A stretch of DNA of 64,000 nucleotides from Lutjanus erythropterus (lineage: Eukaryota > Chordata > Actinopteri > Lutjaniformes > Lutjanidae). The DNA is taken from assembly GCA_020091685.1 (NCBI GenBank), contig CM034606.1, positions 23,576,695-23,640,694 of the forward strand, written 5' to 3'. Shown here in pieces: positions 50,909 through 61,900 of the stretch. The stretch's first letter is position 1. Each line of letters opens with the position of its first letter. Under the pieces are notes generated by a model, which saw only the letters and a list, made by a program, of their open reading frames with translations, had not been told where the DNA came from and made no database searches. Both the position numbers and the translations under genes were made by a program.

Positions 50909-51929
50909 CAGAGTTTTGGTGCCCCCCTGTGTAGGAAAATATAGTTTGAACAGTCATCATCACTGATGCTTCCTGGAGGGGAGTCTCTGCTTCATACTCA
51001 CTCTGCAGATTCAAGCTGAGTGAAACATCCAAAGAAAAACAAAAATTAAAAATTCAAATGTTCAAAATGTGATTTTTAAGTGAATAAAAATAGACTGTGC
51101 AATAAAGATGGTGTAGTTCACCTTGTGTAAACAGACTCTGATATATCACAGATAAATGAATGAATGAATTAGAGGATGAAGCGTGGAAAGTGTACTCAGT
51201 TTCAAGTCATAAGTGAAATTATTGATCTTCTTGGGCACTGGTTTAAAATATACCTTTAAATGCCTTAGTTTCATATTGAATTGTACTGTATTTTCCTGCA
51301 GCTGTGAAAATTCTCCATTTAGACGCCTTGCTGCTTGACGTCAGACAAAGTGATGGGCAATTTAAAAGATTGCAGAGAAGGTGTTTTTTGTAAGAATCTT
51401 TACATTTTAACATTTTCTACTGAATGAAACAGCCTGGTCTCAAGCTAAGTTTAACTGGCTTGTAAGAGTGATATACAGCTCCATGCAGGTTATATTTACT
51501 GTAGAAAGAGAAACTAGGGAAATGGATGTTAGCAAAGAAGCCATGGACAGAAAGGAAAAAGTGATTTCATGTGAAATATTCTCTATTTCCATATTTAAAA
51601 TGTCTGATCATCTGCTCTTGCCTGGATCCAGACCTTGAAATCCGCCCACTCCATGGAGTTGACTGATGGATGTGTGGATGGAGTGCAACGAGTTTACAGT
51701 TCAGTCTCATATCAGGCAATATCTGCTCATGAATGTCCTCTAATTCATGTACAACTACCACAAAATAACTACATAATGCACCATATGACCATTATACTGA
51801 GAGCATGTTATAAAAATATTTTATGAAGTATAGTAAGTTCATTATAAAGTCAATGAATATGCACTCTGATAACGCAGTCCACAACAATAGGAGTCTGAGA
51901 AACAAGAGGAATAATACAAACATGTTGAT
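48731..51929. other. Gene-free interval, nearest upstream flank of the RGS gene
   Basis: The frame 48,719-49,123 (134 codons) is the longest + strand frame of the window but has no domain I know, and its first bases are repeat DNA. A TG/GA compound microsatellite lies at 50,849-50,908. A motif-rich patch is listed separately at 50,340-50,510. Confidence 0.45.
50340..50510. promoter_or_regulatory. Candidate cis-regulatory patch with paired AAAGGTCA sites
   Basis: Seen in the sequence: TGACCTTTTCA at 50,351 and again at 50,491 (AAAGGTCA on the other strand, a nuclear-receptor half-site of the NR4A type); an octamer ATGCAAAT at 50,363; and a CACGTG E-box inside ACACGTGT near 50,462. The patch is also richer in CpG than its flanks. 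Motif matches alone are weak evidence. It lies about 2.5 kb upstream of the CpG island. Confidence 0.25.
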
Positions 51930-52182
51930 CATTGTTTCCCAAAGCCCAAGATGACGTCCTCAAATGGCTTATTTTGTCCACAACCCACAGATATTCAGTT
52001 TACTGTAACAAAGGACTAAAGAAAGCAGAAAAGATTCACATTTGAGAAGCTGAAATCAGAGAATTTGGACATTTTTTCCATTAAAGAAGTGACTCACGAT
52101 AATTAATTGATTGTCAAAATAGATGGGAATTAATGAAATAGTTGACAACTAATCAATTAATTGACTTATTGTTGCAGTTCTA
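51930..52182 (-). mobile_element. GGGCTGCAACTAA-type MITE, fullest copy
   Basis: Contains AAGCCCAAGATGACGTCCTC, ATTCAGTTTACTGTAACAAA, GAGAATTTGGACATTTTTTC and ends GACTTATTGTTGCAGTTCTAC. This is the reverse orientation of a standard fish element that starts with GGGCTGCAACTAA. Non-coding. Confidence 0.7.
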
Positions 52183-52839
52183 CTATTTATATTAAGAAAC
52201 AAGAGGAATGATAAATATTACATATTAAATCACAAAAGACAGCAACTCAACATTAAAGATTTAATGTTTATTGTCAGTCCCGTTATACAAGTACAAATAT
52301 GTCAAAAACTCAAAAAACATTAAAACAGCAAGTTATGTAACAAAAATAAAAATGATTTAAGTAATTAAAAACAGAAAAAATAATTAATATGATAAAAAAT
52401 ATACAGTAATAAAATAAAATGTGCATTTATAAAATAAAATATACAACAATAAAATAAAATATTGGGTATGAAGACATAAATAAAGAAAAAATATATTAAA
52501 AGCAGTGGAAGGTTACGCAGAGGTTGTATTACGCTTAAATGTGTGAGTTATACAATTATGAAACAAACAAAAGCGACTATTTCTTACAGAAACTGTTCTG
52601 ATGTAACAGTACAATTGTGAGTGAAGTTACAGGCGGTCTTCTTGAAATGTTTGGTAGGTTATAAAGGCATTTTTATTCTTTTTGTTATAAGTATTTTTAT
52701 GCATTTATGTCTTGCTATAGGTAATCTCAATGCAGCAGCGCTTTTAAATGAGCATCCTTTGTTTTGAAACACACTTCAGTTGTTGCACAGCAGCAGAGAT
52801 GTAACGTGACCCTCTCTATGTGCATGTCAGACTGTATGT
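52183..52839. other. AT-rich interval before the promoter
   Basis: AATAAAAT-type low complexity from 52,340 to 52,500. No gene supported. Confidence 0.5.
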
Positions 52840-53470
52840 TGAGCCTCAGCAGTGCATCTTCTCACCGACTGCAGCCACAGAGCAGCGGTGGCAGCGCGCC
52901 TGCGCAGTGCATCCAGGGGCTCGGCGGCGTTCGGTGCTGAAGTGGGGCGGATGGCAGAAAAACAGCGGCGATGGACATTACACCGCAGGATTCCCATTTA
53001 CGATGTCGTTAAACGAGCATCGGGAAGCGGCGTTTTCACCCCTGTCACCCTAGGACACTGACAGCCCGGCAGAAAGCGGTAAGATGCTGATTATTGTGCG
53101 CTAATGCTCCACACGGGCTGGCTAGCTGCCGTTAGCACGGCGCTAGCTGCTGCTCAGCTGCCACCTCCTCCTCTCGCTGCCAGAGATAGCGGATCTGTCG
53201 GCTAAAGCTAGCGAGCAGAAAGTGGGTGGTGTTTGATTTGTGAAAAATGTCGGTGCGACAGTCAGCGCCGTGCAACCCTCTGTCTAATCGCGTTAGGGCT
53301 CCGCGGTGTGTATCAGCTGTGAGGGGATCTCCTCTGCTCTCCTCTCCTCCGCTCTCCTCCGCCTGCTGCTCGGACCTGCAGCGGCTGACTGAGCTCAGAT
53401 GGGTCGGAGCAGCTACAGGAGAAACCATGCAAAAACAGCCAGCTAGCCAGCGCTGCTAGTGCACGGAGGC
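52840..53470 (+). promoter_or_regulatory. rgs17: CpG-island promoter of the RGS gene
   Basis: This is the only sustained GC- and CpG-rich stretch of the window, rising from AT-rich DNA at about 52,840 and falling after about 53,470. It contains a TGCGCAGTGC word at 52,901, in GCGCGCCTGCGCAG context (NRF1-like), a GGGGCGG box at 52,944 and many GCTAGC/GCTGCC words. There is no obvious TATA box. Transcription probably starts within 52,850-52,950. The gene assignment rests on the downstream exons on the same strand with no intervening gene. Confidence 0.7.
52900..53078 (+). other. rgs17: Non-coding first exon (start approximate)
   Basis: The best splice donor of the island is AAAGCG|GTAAGA at 53,078/53,079. 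The exon would carry only leader sequence. A 36-codon upstream ORF from ATG 52,951 to TGA 53,061, starting MAEKQRRW, closes 17 nt before the donor, and another short one starts at 53,001. The transcription start is not visible, so the left end is a guess. Confidence 0.5.
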
Positions 53471-54094
53471 AGAGAACAGGGTCCGATGTGCCTGCCGACT
53501 TCTTATCTGAAGATATGCACAGGCCTCCAGGCAGATGCAACAGATCCACTGCTGCGACATGCATCCGCCAAAACACTATCCTGTCAACTTCGGCGCTTTA
53601 AAGTTCATTTTGTCGCTGCTTCGACTCGTGTAAAGCCCTTTTACTCTGCTGTCATGCTCAGGAGAGAGATCGTGTAGTGCACAGCTCAGGGAGCACACTC
53701 ACTGCAGTTTCCCATGGGTGTGTTGAGTCAGAGGAGCCCAGGTTATGTTGCCACTACATCCTGGAAGACTTCCTGATTCATCTCATTCAGCTTTAACTCC
53801 TCACTCACAGACGTTTTGTAGAAAACCTGCTGTCTTATCGATGATCGATGATATTTATTCGTAGGGTGGAGGGATTTCAACTGAAGATGAATAATTAGCC
53901 AGCACTTAACTTATCCCTAAACACACTGAATGATATCCTGATTGTTCTCATTGAAACTGTAGATTTAACATGACTAGAAGACTCAGATAGTTGTGACGTG
54001 GATTTATATTTGCTGTAATCACCACTAACATGATTTCATGGTTTAATCATTTATTAGACAGAACTTGTCTTTACAGTTTTGTGTTTAAATAACT

Positions 54095-54145
54095 TTCATT
54101 ATCGATTAATCAACCGAATGTTGTCTTGGTTAATTTATCAGTGGG
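54095..54145 (+). mobile_element. Fragment of the GGGCTGCAACTAA-type MITE
   Basis: TTTCATTATCGATTAATCAA followed by TTGTCTTGGTTAATTTATCA matches the start region of this family. Confidence 0.45.
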
Positions 54146-54158
54146 TTCTTCTGTAAAA

Positions 54159-54545
54159 CAGGGGTTCTCAAAAAGTGGCCCATGGGCCAGTGGTGGCCCT
54201 CAGAAACATTTTGTGTAGCATATTTTAACAGTTCTTTTTCAGTACTTTCACCTCAGTCGCCTACATTTTATACAGTAGCATCTGTCAGGTTTGCAGTGAT
54301 CTTGTAGAAAGCTACTAGCTGAATGGGAACGAGCGGCACCTTGTGAGTGTCGCAGGAATTGTGTCTCGTCAAAAGTCACCACGAAAAAAACACTATGGTT
54401 GAGGAGAAAAGGAGGTTTAAGGAAAAATGGATCAACTTTTGCTGCGTTGGACACTTTATCTGCATACAGATGAAGTGACCTGCCTCACCTGTAAACAGGT
54501 GAATTCAGTGCTCATGAGATTTAATGTCATTATGAGGCCAATCAT
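54159..54545 (+). pseudogene. Decayed hAT transposon, 5' end with BED-like zinc-finger remnant
   Basis: Begins CAGGGGTTCTCAAAAAGTGG, a hAT (Charlie-type) terminal sequence. About 230 bp inside, a + frame reads EEKRRFKEKWINFCCV, and after a frameshift VTCLTCKQVNSVLMRFN. Together they resemble the N-terminal KW..F.. and CL.C...........N block of hAT transposases of the ZBED/GTF2IRD2 type. One frameshift and the missing catalytic part show it is dead. The right end is not visible. Confidence 0.6.
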
Positions 54546-54959
54546 AAATCCTACGGTGAGTTCATGGGTTGTCCTGTGTGGCCTTTGAGTTGAAATGAAA
54601 AATGCCTTCTTAACTCTTTTAGATCATGTTGACCCTATTTAACCATATGTGGCAAAAAAAAAATAGAAAAAACAATTTCTTTGAAATTTTTTGTTATATT
54701 TATTGTATTTTTTCCTCTTTAAAACAAAGGGTGTGCTTATGTGAGCTAGAAGCAACCAGTTTCAAACAATAATATCTTGGCATGAACCTGTCAATCAGTC
54801 TTCAACTTTTTGCGATGCAGAGCCATAAAGCTCAGATTTATTAGTTATATATGCAGCAGTGTGGTCCGTTCACCAAAATAATGTGGTTACAGACTGGCTG
54901 GCAACAATTTATTCACTTTGGGGAAGGTGCTATCTGTGACAGCAGATTATGGGTGAAAC

Positions 54960-55440
54960 TGGATATTTTATGGAGAAAATGATTTCTAGTTTTCCCTCTG
55001 ATGTTCTCCGGCTGCTCAGCTTCAACCCTCGTTGAGAGTTTCTGCAGTTGCTGCAATTAGCGGGTAACAGAACCAGACTCAGCAGCATCTGAACACATCT
55101 GGAGTGAGACTGAACACTTTCTCTGAGACTGACAGGGAATACAGTACTGAGGTCATTTACTGATATGCTTTCCTGAGCATCCTGTTACCTTTACTTATCG
55201 CTAAAGTAGCTGACTGCTAACTACCATTAGCTCAGTTAGCCGTGCAGCTAAGTTAGCTGACTCAGCCCTGGTATGTTAGGAGCCAAACCTCACAAGCAAA
55301 CCAGCTTGGTGCTGTATTCCCTGTCGTCAAACCTCCGTCAGTTACTGAGGCGGTGTTCAGTCCCAGTCTCACCATGTTCACTGGGAGCTCCCAGTCCAGG
55401 AAGAGTCAGCCAGGTTAATGGACCACTGCGCTGGGAGAGG
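54960..55440. mobile_element. Foldback element in intron 1
   Basis: GAGACTGAACAC and GACAGGGAATACAGTACTGA at 55,106-55,150 are inverted at 55,308-55,375 (GTGCTGTATTCCCTGTCG, GTGTTCAGTCCCAGTCTCAC). The centre is TTAGCTAGC-type sequence near 55,230. I recognise the arms as a common fish repeat. The outer ends are approximate. Confidence 0.55.
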
Positions 55441-55639
55441 ATGTTACATTAACATTTTTTGAGCACTATTGTCTATTGCAACAAGTCCTTCCCTAATTGC
55501 ATTTCTCATAGGAAACACATGAATATCCAGAAGCAAATAGCACTATGATTTCTGTTTCATGTCAACTTTCAGTAATATGCCGGCTCCCTAAATTGGCACT
55601 CTGAAAATTGTTTTTGTGTAGCCAGGTTTTCAAAACCTA

Positions 55640-55800
55640 AAGATTTTCAGTTTACTGTCATATAAAGCAAATAGCAGCAGAAGATATCACAATTTAATAG
55701 GGTCTGACTTTTTGTTTTTGCATTTTTGCTTTAGACATTGTGTAAACGATTGGTTGATGATGAAAATAGTTCCAGATGATTTAACTGTCAATTTACCGAC
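55640..55800 (-). mobile_element. Diverged GGGCTGCAACTAA-type MITE
   Basis: AAAGATTTTCAGTTTACTGTC and AACGATTGGTTGATGATGAA follow the order of the fullest copy at 51.93 kb. Strongly diverged. Confidence 0.45.
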
Positions 55801-58586
55801 CAGCATCAGGATGCTTTATTTTCTCTTCCACCTTGTCAGCGCCCCCAAAACTTTGCTAATCCTTTTCTTTATTTAGGAAACGTGTTACTAAAGTTATTCT
55901 GAGGCCGTCTTGCTCTTGGGAACAGCCGGCTGAAACTCTCACAAGTACAACACAAAAGCCTTATCTTTGCACACAGCTATGCAAAATCACTCTTCATAGA
56001 GTTTTGATATACAAGGGACACTTTTGTTTTCAAACCAGTTTAAACTGGCATGAGTGCATATTGAAGCTTCTCTCTCTAAGGGAATGGTGTTACAGTAGAG
56101 CGGTATTGGCACTGCATGCTGTGTCATATGGGCCAGATGTTAGCAACGTTTCAACTCTTAGTTTTGTTAGATTTGTGATACAGTGGCTTTCTTCTTAATA
56201 CAAATGTTTGATAGAATTTGTTTAGTAGTAGTAATATTAAATATCTCTTATTATCATTGTCTTTAACAATGGAACCTCCGACAAGCCTAGCATATAGTAT
56301 ATCTAAGTACAGGAAACAGGGGGGAAAATGACTATGTTGAAAAGAAACTTTAATTTTGAAGATGGTTAAAATATGTTGCTGGGGTACCTGTAAAATCTGA
56401 CATGTAGGCCTATATAAACACATCTTAAATTGGCAAATGTTAGCAAAAAGCTAGGTAACTAGCTAGCTAACAGTTGGTGTAGATGAGCTAACAAGTCAGT
56501 TAGCGTTTTTCTACATTAACTATCAGATGTAACTAGCTAGGTAACAATGATGCAGATTAGCTGGCTAGTTAGCATTTTGCTAATATTAGCTAACTTAAGA
56601 TGTGTCTACAGGGCTCAACATCAATGCTCGCCTGAGACAAGACACTTGCTTGGGCAAGTGAAATGCCTCGTGCAGGTGTCCGACTAGGGAAGTGAGAAAA
56701 ACGTGATGTATATCTAATTTCCTTTTTGGGAGACCTGCAATTTTAGGCTTTTAATTGTCTTTAGCTTGACTCGTAGCTGCTAACTGGGTAGCTCACTCTA
56801 ACAACAAACCTCTTTCAACCCATGTCACACACTGTGTAGCCATAAGCCCACCTTTCTTAAAGGGGAAGGCCCTGTTAGTAAGTATTATTACTTAAGCAAA
56901 AGCACTAATACCAACACCACTGTGAAAATACAAGTTCTACTAATAGGCATACATTCTCCATTTTCGACAAGTTTGGCTGTTGGGCAAGTAAAACGTCTGT
57001 GTTGTTTGCTAAGGTGCCGAGCTTGCTCAGCTGTTATTGGAGCACAAAGCGAAACAAGGCGGGACTAAGGAAGGGTCAGTTGTTAAAAAGTAATTCAGAG
57101 ATTTTCTGTTCTCTCCTCTGTTGTTCTTCAGTGTCTTTAGTTGCTAAATGAATTCACTGATTAGTGATAGTTCATAAGATAAAGAGTCTTCTAAGTCTGT
57201 TTATGAGTAAGCAACTTGTTGGAACTGTAATTCCTATGTGAAAACATGCAGCATTAGAGCAACCGACGAGCTTCTGTAGCCTTGAGGGTCTTATAGTTTT
57301 CAGTGACAAAATCCTGTTAAGGGCATCTGACTGTGAAGTGTTTGGTTGTGGCAACTTTGATGGGTTTAATCCATTTCACGATGAGTGTTTAAGGTAAATG
57401 TAATGATGATGACAGCACATTTGCTGCATCCGGTTAATTTCCTGATTGGGTTTATTTTATCTTATTTTGACCACATCCTTCAGCTTATCACTGATATATC
57501 TGTGTCAGCCCTTAAACACTGTGGTCATTAGGATACATGTTTTTTCCACCAGAGACTGATAACAAGTTTATTTTTCAAGTGTTTCATGCAGTGTATGTGT
57601 ATATAGTGTTATCTAGGAAATATATTTCTCATTATACGACACAGGATTGTATAACCGAATGCAAGTTGTAGTCCTTTCATACTGCACATATATAAAATAT
57701 ATACAAATAATTGCATTAATAGAATGCAATATAAAAAAAATTGTAAGCATATATACATAAATACAACACAGGTAATAATTCTGAATGTAAACAGCAGCAA
57801 CAAGATGGTGAAGATAATAATTCACACAACAAGTTTGACATTTTGTTAAACATTATCCAGCAGCTTTTACTGTGGTTTTGCATGAAGAACCACCAGTGTA
57901 AACACAGAGTCCTCCTCCCCTCGTCCTGCTGGAGTCGTTGTTGCATCCTGTCAGCTCAGAACTGCTCCACTTACAAAGTACAATAGCTTGAGCTGATAAC
58001 TTGATAACTAACACTGGGTGCAGACTACACAATATCATAATATCATCAATATGGTTTCTATACATTCTTGTTCCAGGAAGTCAGAACTTTGTTCCTGATG
58101 ATGTCACATTGGTTATGAAAAACAGCAAACTATGTGTGGTCAGGGGAACGGTGTGTAGACTGTGATTACGCTCGGCCAAGTCATTTTATAATCGCCTAAC
58201 CCAACACATCGATGATCTTAACAGATAAAATATTGTGTCCAGTCATGGATTTAAATCATGATTTTTTAACAAATTTAAGGGATTCTTATCAAAAAGGTTC
58301 ATGTTAAGAGGGAATGGTGGCTGATATATTGTTTTTGGATATGAAGGGTTATACTGGCCTCAAAAATCCAGCGCTTAACAACCTATGGGCTAGGTTTTAT
58401 GAGTGTAGTGGTATGAAGTGTATTGAAAATCAGGTTTCTGCTCTCACTGTTGCATTTGCTGGTGTGCACTTATGTCATTATATAAGCAGCAGATATATTT
58501 CCACACCATTGTCACTAAGGATGAATTACTTCACCTTTGGTAGATAAAATGATTCTGTGAAAGCCTGTCTTTGTTTTGTTTTTCAG

Positions 58587-58963
58587 ATGCTGTTCTTTCA
58601 CTGCTCCCTCTACTCTCAAGTCCATAAATGACCCTTTCACCAAGATCTAAGGAAGCCTAGGCGGTGACGGCGAGTGAAACAAAAGTGAAATAAGGAAACG
58701 GGGATAGGAAGCGGTTACATTTCACCTCAACTCTCGTGTCCCTTTCTGTGCCCGTCGGTCAGGGATGGTGAGACCAGTGACCTCTCTTCCCTGTGGTAAA
58801 AAGAACGCCCTCGCCTTGCGCCGCATCTCCAGTGAGCTACACAGACGCTCAGACAGTCCACCAGTCAGTCACTCCGTCAACCAGCCTGCTATCGTCCAGC
58901 AACCTATTACCTCACGCCATGACTGCTCTGTCTGACCTGTTTTTAGGAACTCACTAATTCATG
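58587..58963 (+). other. rgs17: Second exon: leader with long uORF, ending on the main ATG
   Basis: The acceptor TTTGTTTTGTTTTTCAG|ATG at 58,586/58,587 has a strong pyrimidine tract. The donor ATG|GTAAGT at 58,963/58,964 is a full consensus. The exon is 377 bp. Its last three bases are an ATG that is in frame with the MRKRQ frame of the next exon (phase 0). An in-frame TAA lies two codons upstream of that ATG (58,955-58,957), so nothing upstream is coding in this frame. The exon also holds a 15-codon frame with stop starting at its first base, and the 56-codon uORF listed next. Confidence 0.75.
58765..58935 (+). other. 56-codon upstream ORF in the leader
   Basis: Starts MVRPVTSLPCGKKNALALRR and ends at TGA 58,933-58,935. 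The start context is G at -3 and G at +4, which is strong. The first main ATG at 58,961, 25 nt further on, has T at -3 and C at +4, which is weak. The peptide is basic at first and Ser/Pro/Gln-rich later, with no recognised domain. It probably reduces translation of the main frame or directs re-initiation at the MRKRQ methionine. Whether it makes a stable peptide is unknown. Confidence 0.6.
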
Positions 58964-61900
58964 GTAAGTTTGACTTCTGTCCAACATGATCTGTTGTTAT
59001 TAGAGGTATCTGGAGGTATCTAGAGGTATTAAAATGTGACCTGTATCTGGATCAGTTTTCCACATTGTTGCAATTTCACCTACCTTAGGGTACAGATGGG
59101 TACAGATCACATTTTAATATCGGGCATCAACAGAGTGCAAGGTTATGTCATTTGAATGAGAGTCTACATTGTTAGAATGAGAGGGAAGTAAGAAAGAGGT
59201 GCTTTATGTTTTCCTCTGCGAGATGTAAGATGTCTCATAACATAAAACACCATGCAGCTGAACTAACAAAGTAAAAATGTATATGTTAAAGCCAGTTTGA
59301 GCAGTTTGTGGTTGAAGTTCTGGAGGCTCAAATTTTCTTCAGAACAACCAACATTCCTTTAGTGCCGTTATTCCAGCCCAGAGCAAAGTTACAGAAGGAA
59401 ACACGACTGTATATCTAACCTGCGTCCCCTGATTAACGGGTCAAAAGCTGTTAGAACTGCTGTGCTTGTACTCTACTCCAGGTGCTCTATCCATTCATTA
59501 AGTCCATTAAAAAGTATGTGACAGTGATCCCACAGTAATAAATTACATAGAGTATATGATACCATTTTCAATACCCGTACCTTTAAGTGATACCAATGCC
59601 AATAGAGTATTTCATTTGATAGATTTGTCTCTCCTTTTCTCAATACCCATCATGTGAATGGAAGCATTCCTGAAATACTCTTTCTGCATTTTCTGCATTT
59701 ACTTTTATCAGACGCCGCAGTGGTGGCATGAAATGCAGGTATAGTTTGACCGGAGAAGTCGATAGTTATTTCACTCTATACCATAAAGTTTTGGAGTATC
59801 GATACACAGCTCTATATAGATATGTGTATGTACTCTCCTTCATAAAAATGAAAAGTTTGGCTTTTTTTATGATGATTGGGCAAGTTCAAAGCTTGGATTG
59901 GGCTACTTTTTGTCCATCGCATCTGGCAACACCGCTAGTAGCCCACAGTAGTGTGCAATCCCATGATGTAGTATGCTAAACAATTCAGGCAAATTTTTGC
60001 CTGTGTGTTGTTACTCTATAACAGACTCTTAATATTATTTACTGCTCATTCTTATTGATTAATAACCTGATAGTGAAGCGAGGTGGAAGCTTTAAAGCAG
60101 AGCTCCGTGATTGGATAAATACGCTGCATGCTTTATGGCTGCTATGATGTCCTATATTTTGGTAGAATTTAATTTAATAATAATAATAATAACAAATTAT
60201 TACTTTTCTAATGAATAAAACCAATGCATGAATGACCAGTCTTATAGCTCTCTTTTTCATCATCTCTTTTTTCCCCTCTCATCTCAGCGTATTTGTATTT
60301 CCAGTCCATATTTGCATGTCCTGTAAATGCGGTCTCCTTCTCCAGGTTTAGAACAAAGCCGTTCCCTTGCTGTCGTTTGCATCTCGCAGCCTGTTTTTCC
60401 ACGGACGCTGCCTAGTAGCTGAATAACTGATGGCCACTCCACTGGCCAGGCGACGACATTTGCATATCATGCAGGTCGTCTCAGCCTTACCTGCCATGTT
60501 ATCATCGCTGTAGTAAACGTGTGTGCAGAGTACAGCGAACGGAAAAGACGGGAGAAGGTTCCTCTGTTGGTACACAGTTATTTTTATTTGGATTTTTCAG
60601 TCTTAAATGAGGAGTTTATTTTGAACCATGACTCTAGAGGTAAGAGTTCTATTTAATTTATTGTACTTTTGATTCCCAGATGACAAGACTGTAGTTAATT
60701 AGTGCATTTTTCACACTACATCTCATGGTGAAGTTAAGCTTAAATGCCCCAAATTGTGAAGTGGCGTCTCTGTTCATTAGTATCTCAATAAAAGAAGAAT
60801 TACTGTTGACATGGCATCATCTTCTTAGCTGATTTTCATAGTGTTTCCCGGTGTAGATTTTGGGCTAACTGTGGGAGAACTGTTATATTTAGAGCTCACT
60901 GCACAGTAAGATAAGGGTTTCCCCGGCCTATTTAGCTCACAAGTAGCCAACTGAGTGTTATTATCTTCTGCTTAGAAGAAGATGAATAATAGCATTACTA
61001 GACTATACTTTATGTTATAATCTCAGGTATTAAAATTAGTTCTGAGAGAGTGGTACTTCTATTTAAAGTAGCCTAAAGGGTTGGAAATCCCCATCAGGGC
61101 TGTTGTGTAGTGTTAAAGTGACCCTTTACTCGTCCTCTCCATGCAAGGCCAAAGCCACTGGCACATTCACCCTCAAAGCCTCTCTAAAGGCCAGGGAAAA
61201 CAACAGGCGACTGCACAGGATAGTCCACAGCAGCTTTAAGGAAGCCCAGAGTGGGACTATATAGATGTTAAGAAGATGCACATTTTAGTTACTTTAGTTA
61301 CTCATAGAAAATCATTGTTAGTTGCAGCCTGTAGTAAGATTTGTGCGTTTTTCTGAGTAGAGCTCGTTCGTGAAAAGACACCTTGCTTGTGATTTTGAGT
61401 GAACTGACCCTTTAACATTGACGCTATTGTTCTCAAAAGTTTCCACAATCTCAACAAGTATTGATTTTCATTAGGCCATCAGATAAACTGTAGATAATGT
61501 TTTGATCAAACCCACAGGCAATCAGCTTACAGTAATATGGAGAATGGAGCCAAATATCACATTATAGAGGATTAAACAATCAAGTGTTTTGTAATGGTTT
61601 GGCTCGAGGGATGGTGATGTTAGTCTGTTGGTTGGTCCACCATTTTGGTCCAGACTGGATGGACTGGCGTGATATTTGATCATACAGACGATCGTAGTCC
61701 CCAGGTGATTTGTAATAATGACTTTTAAGTGAGCGCTGTCATGAGTGATTGGATGAGCTGAAATTATTTTGGTGATTCCTTCATTCTGTCATCATTCTGT
61801 AGCGTCCCATTAGTGTTCACACACACACAAACGTTCAGATTGTTGTTGAAGTACCCACTGTGTGTTGTAGCGGCAAACTGCTCTTTTCTCAAATCTTCCT

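Larger units (their letters stand above)
53079..58586 (+). other. rgs17: Intron 1 of the RGS gene, with repeat relics
   Basis: GT donor at 53,079 and AG acceptor at 58,585-58,586, about 5.5 kb. It contains the transposon relics listed separately (54.1, 54.2, 55.0 and 55.64 kb) and TAGCTAGC-rich patches at 55,200-55,265 and 56,440-56,600. The GC-rich part to 53,470 continues the island. No other exon is supported. Confidence 0.55.

Noticed and set aside
53132..53576. Minus-strand frames of 87-98 codons in the CpG island
   Set aside because: GC-rich DNA opens frames by chance. No sign of a divergent gene such as an opioid receptor first exon.
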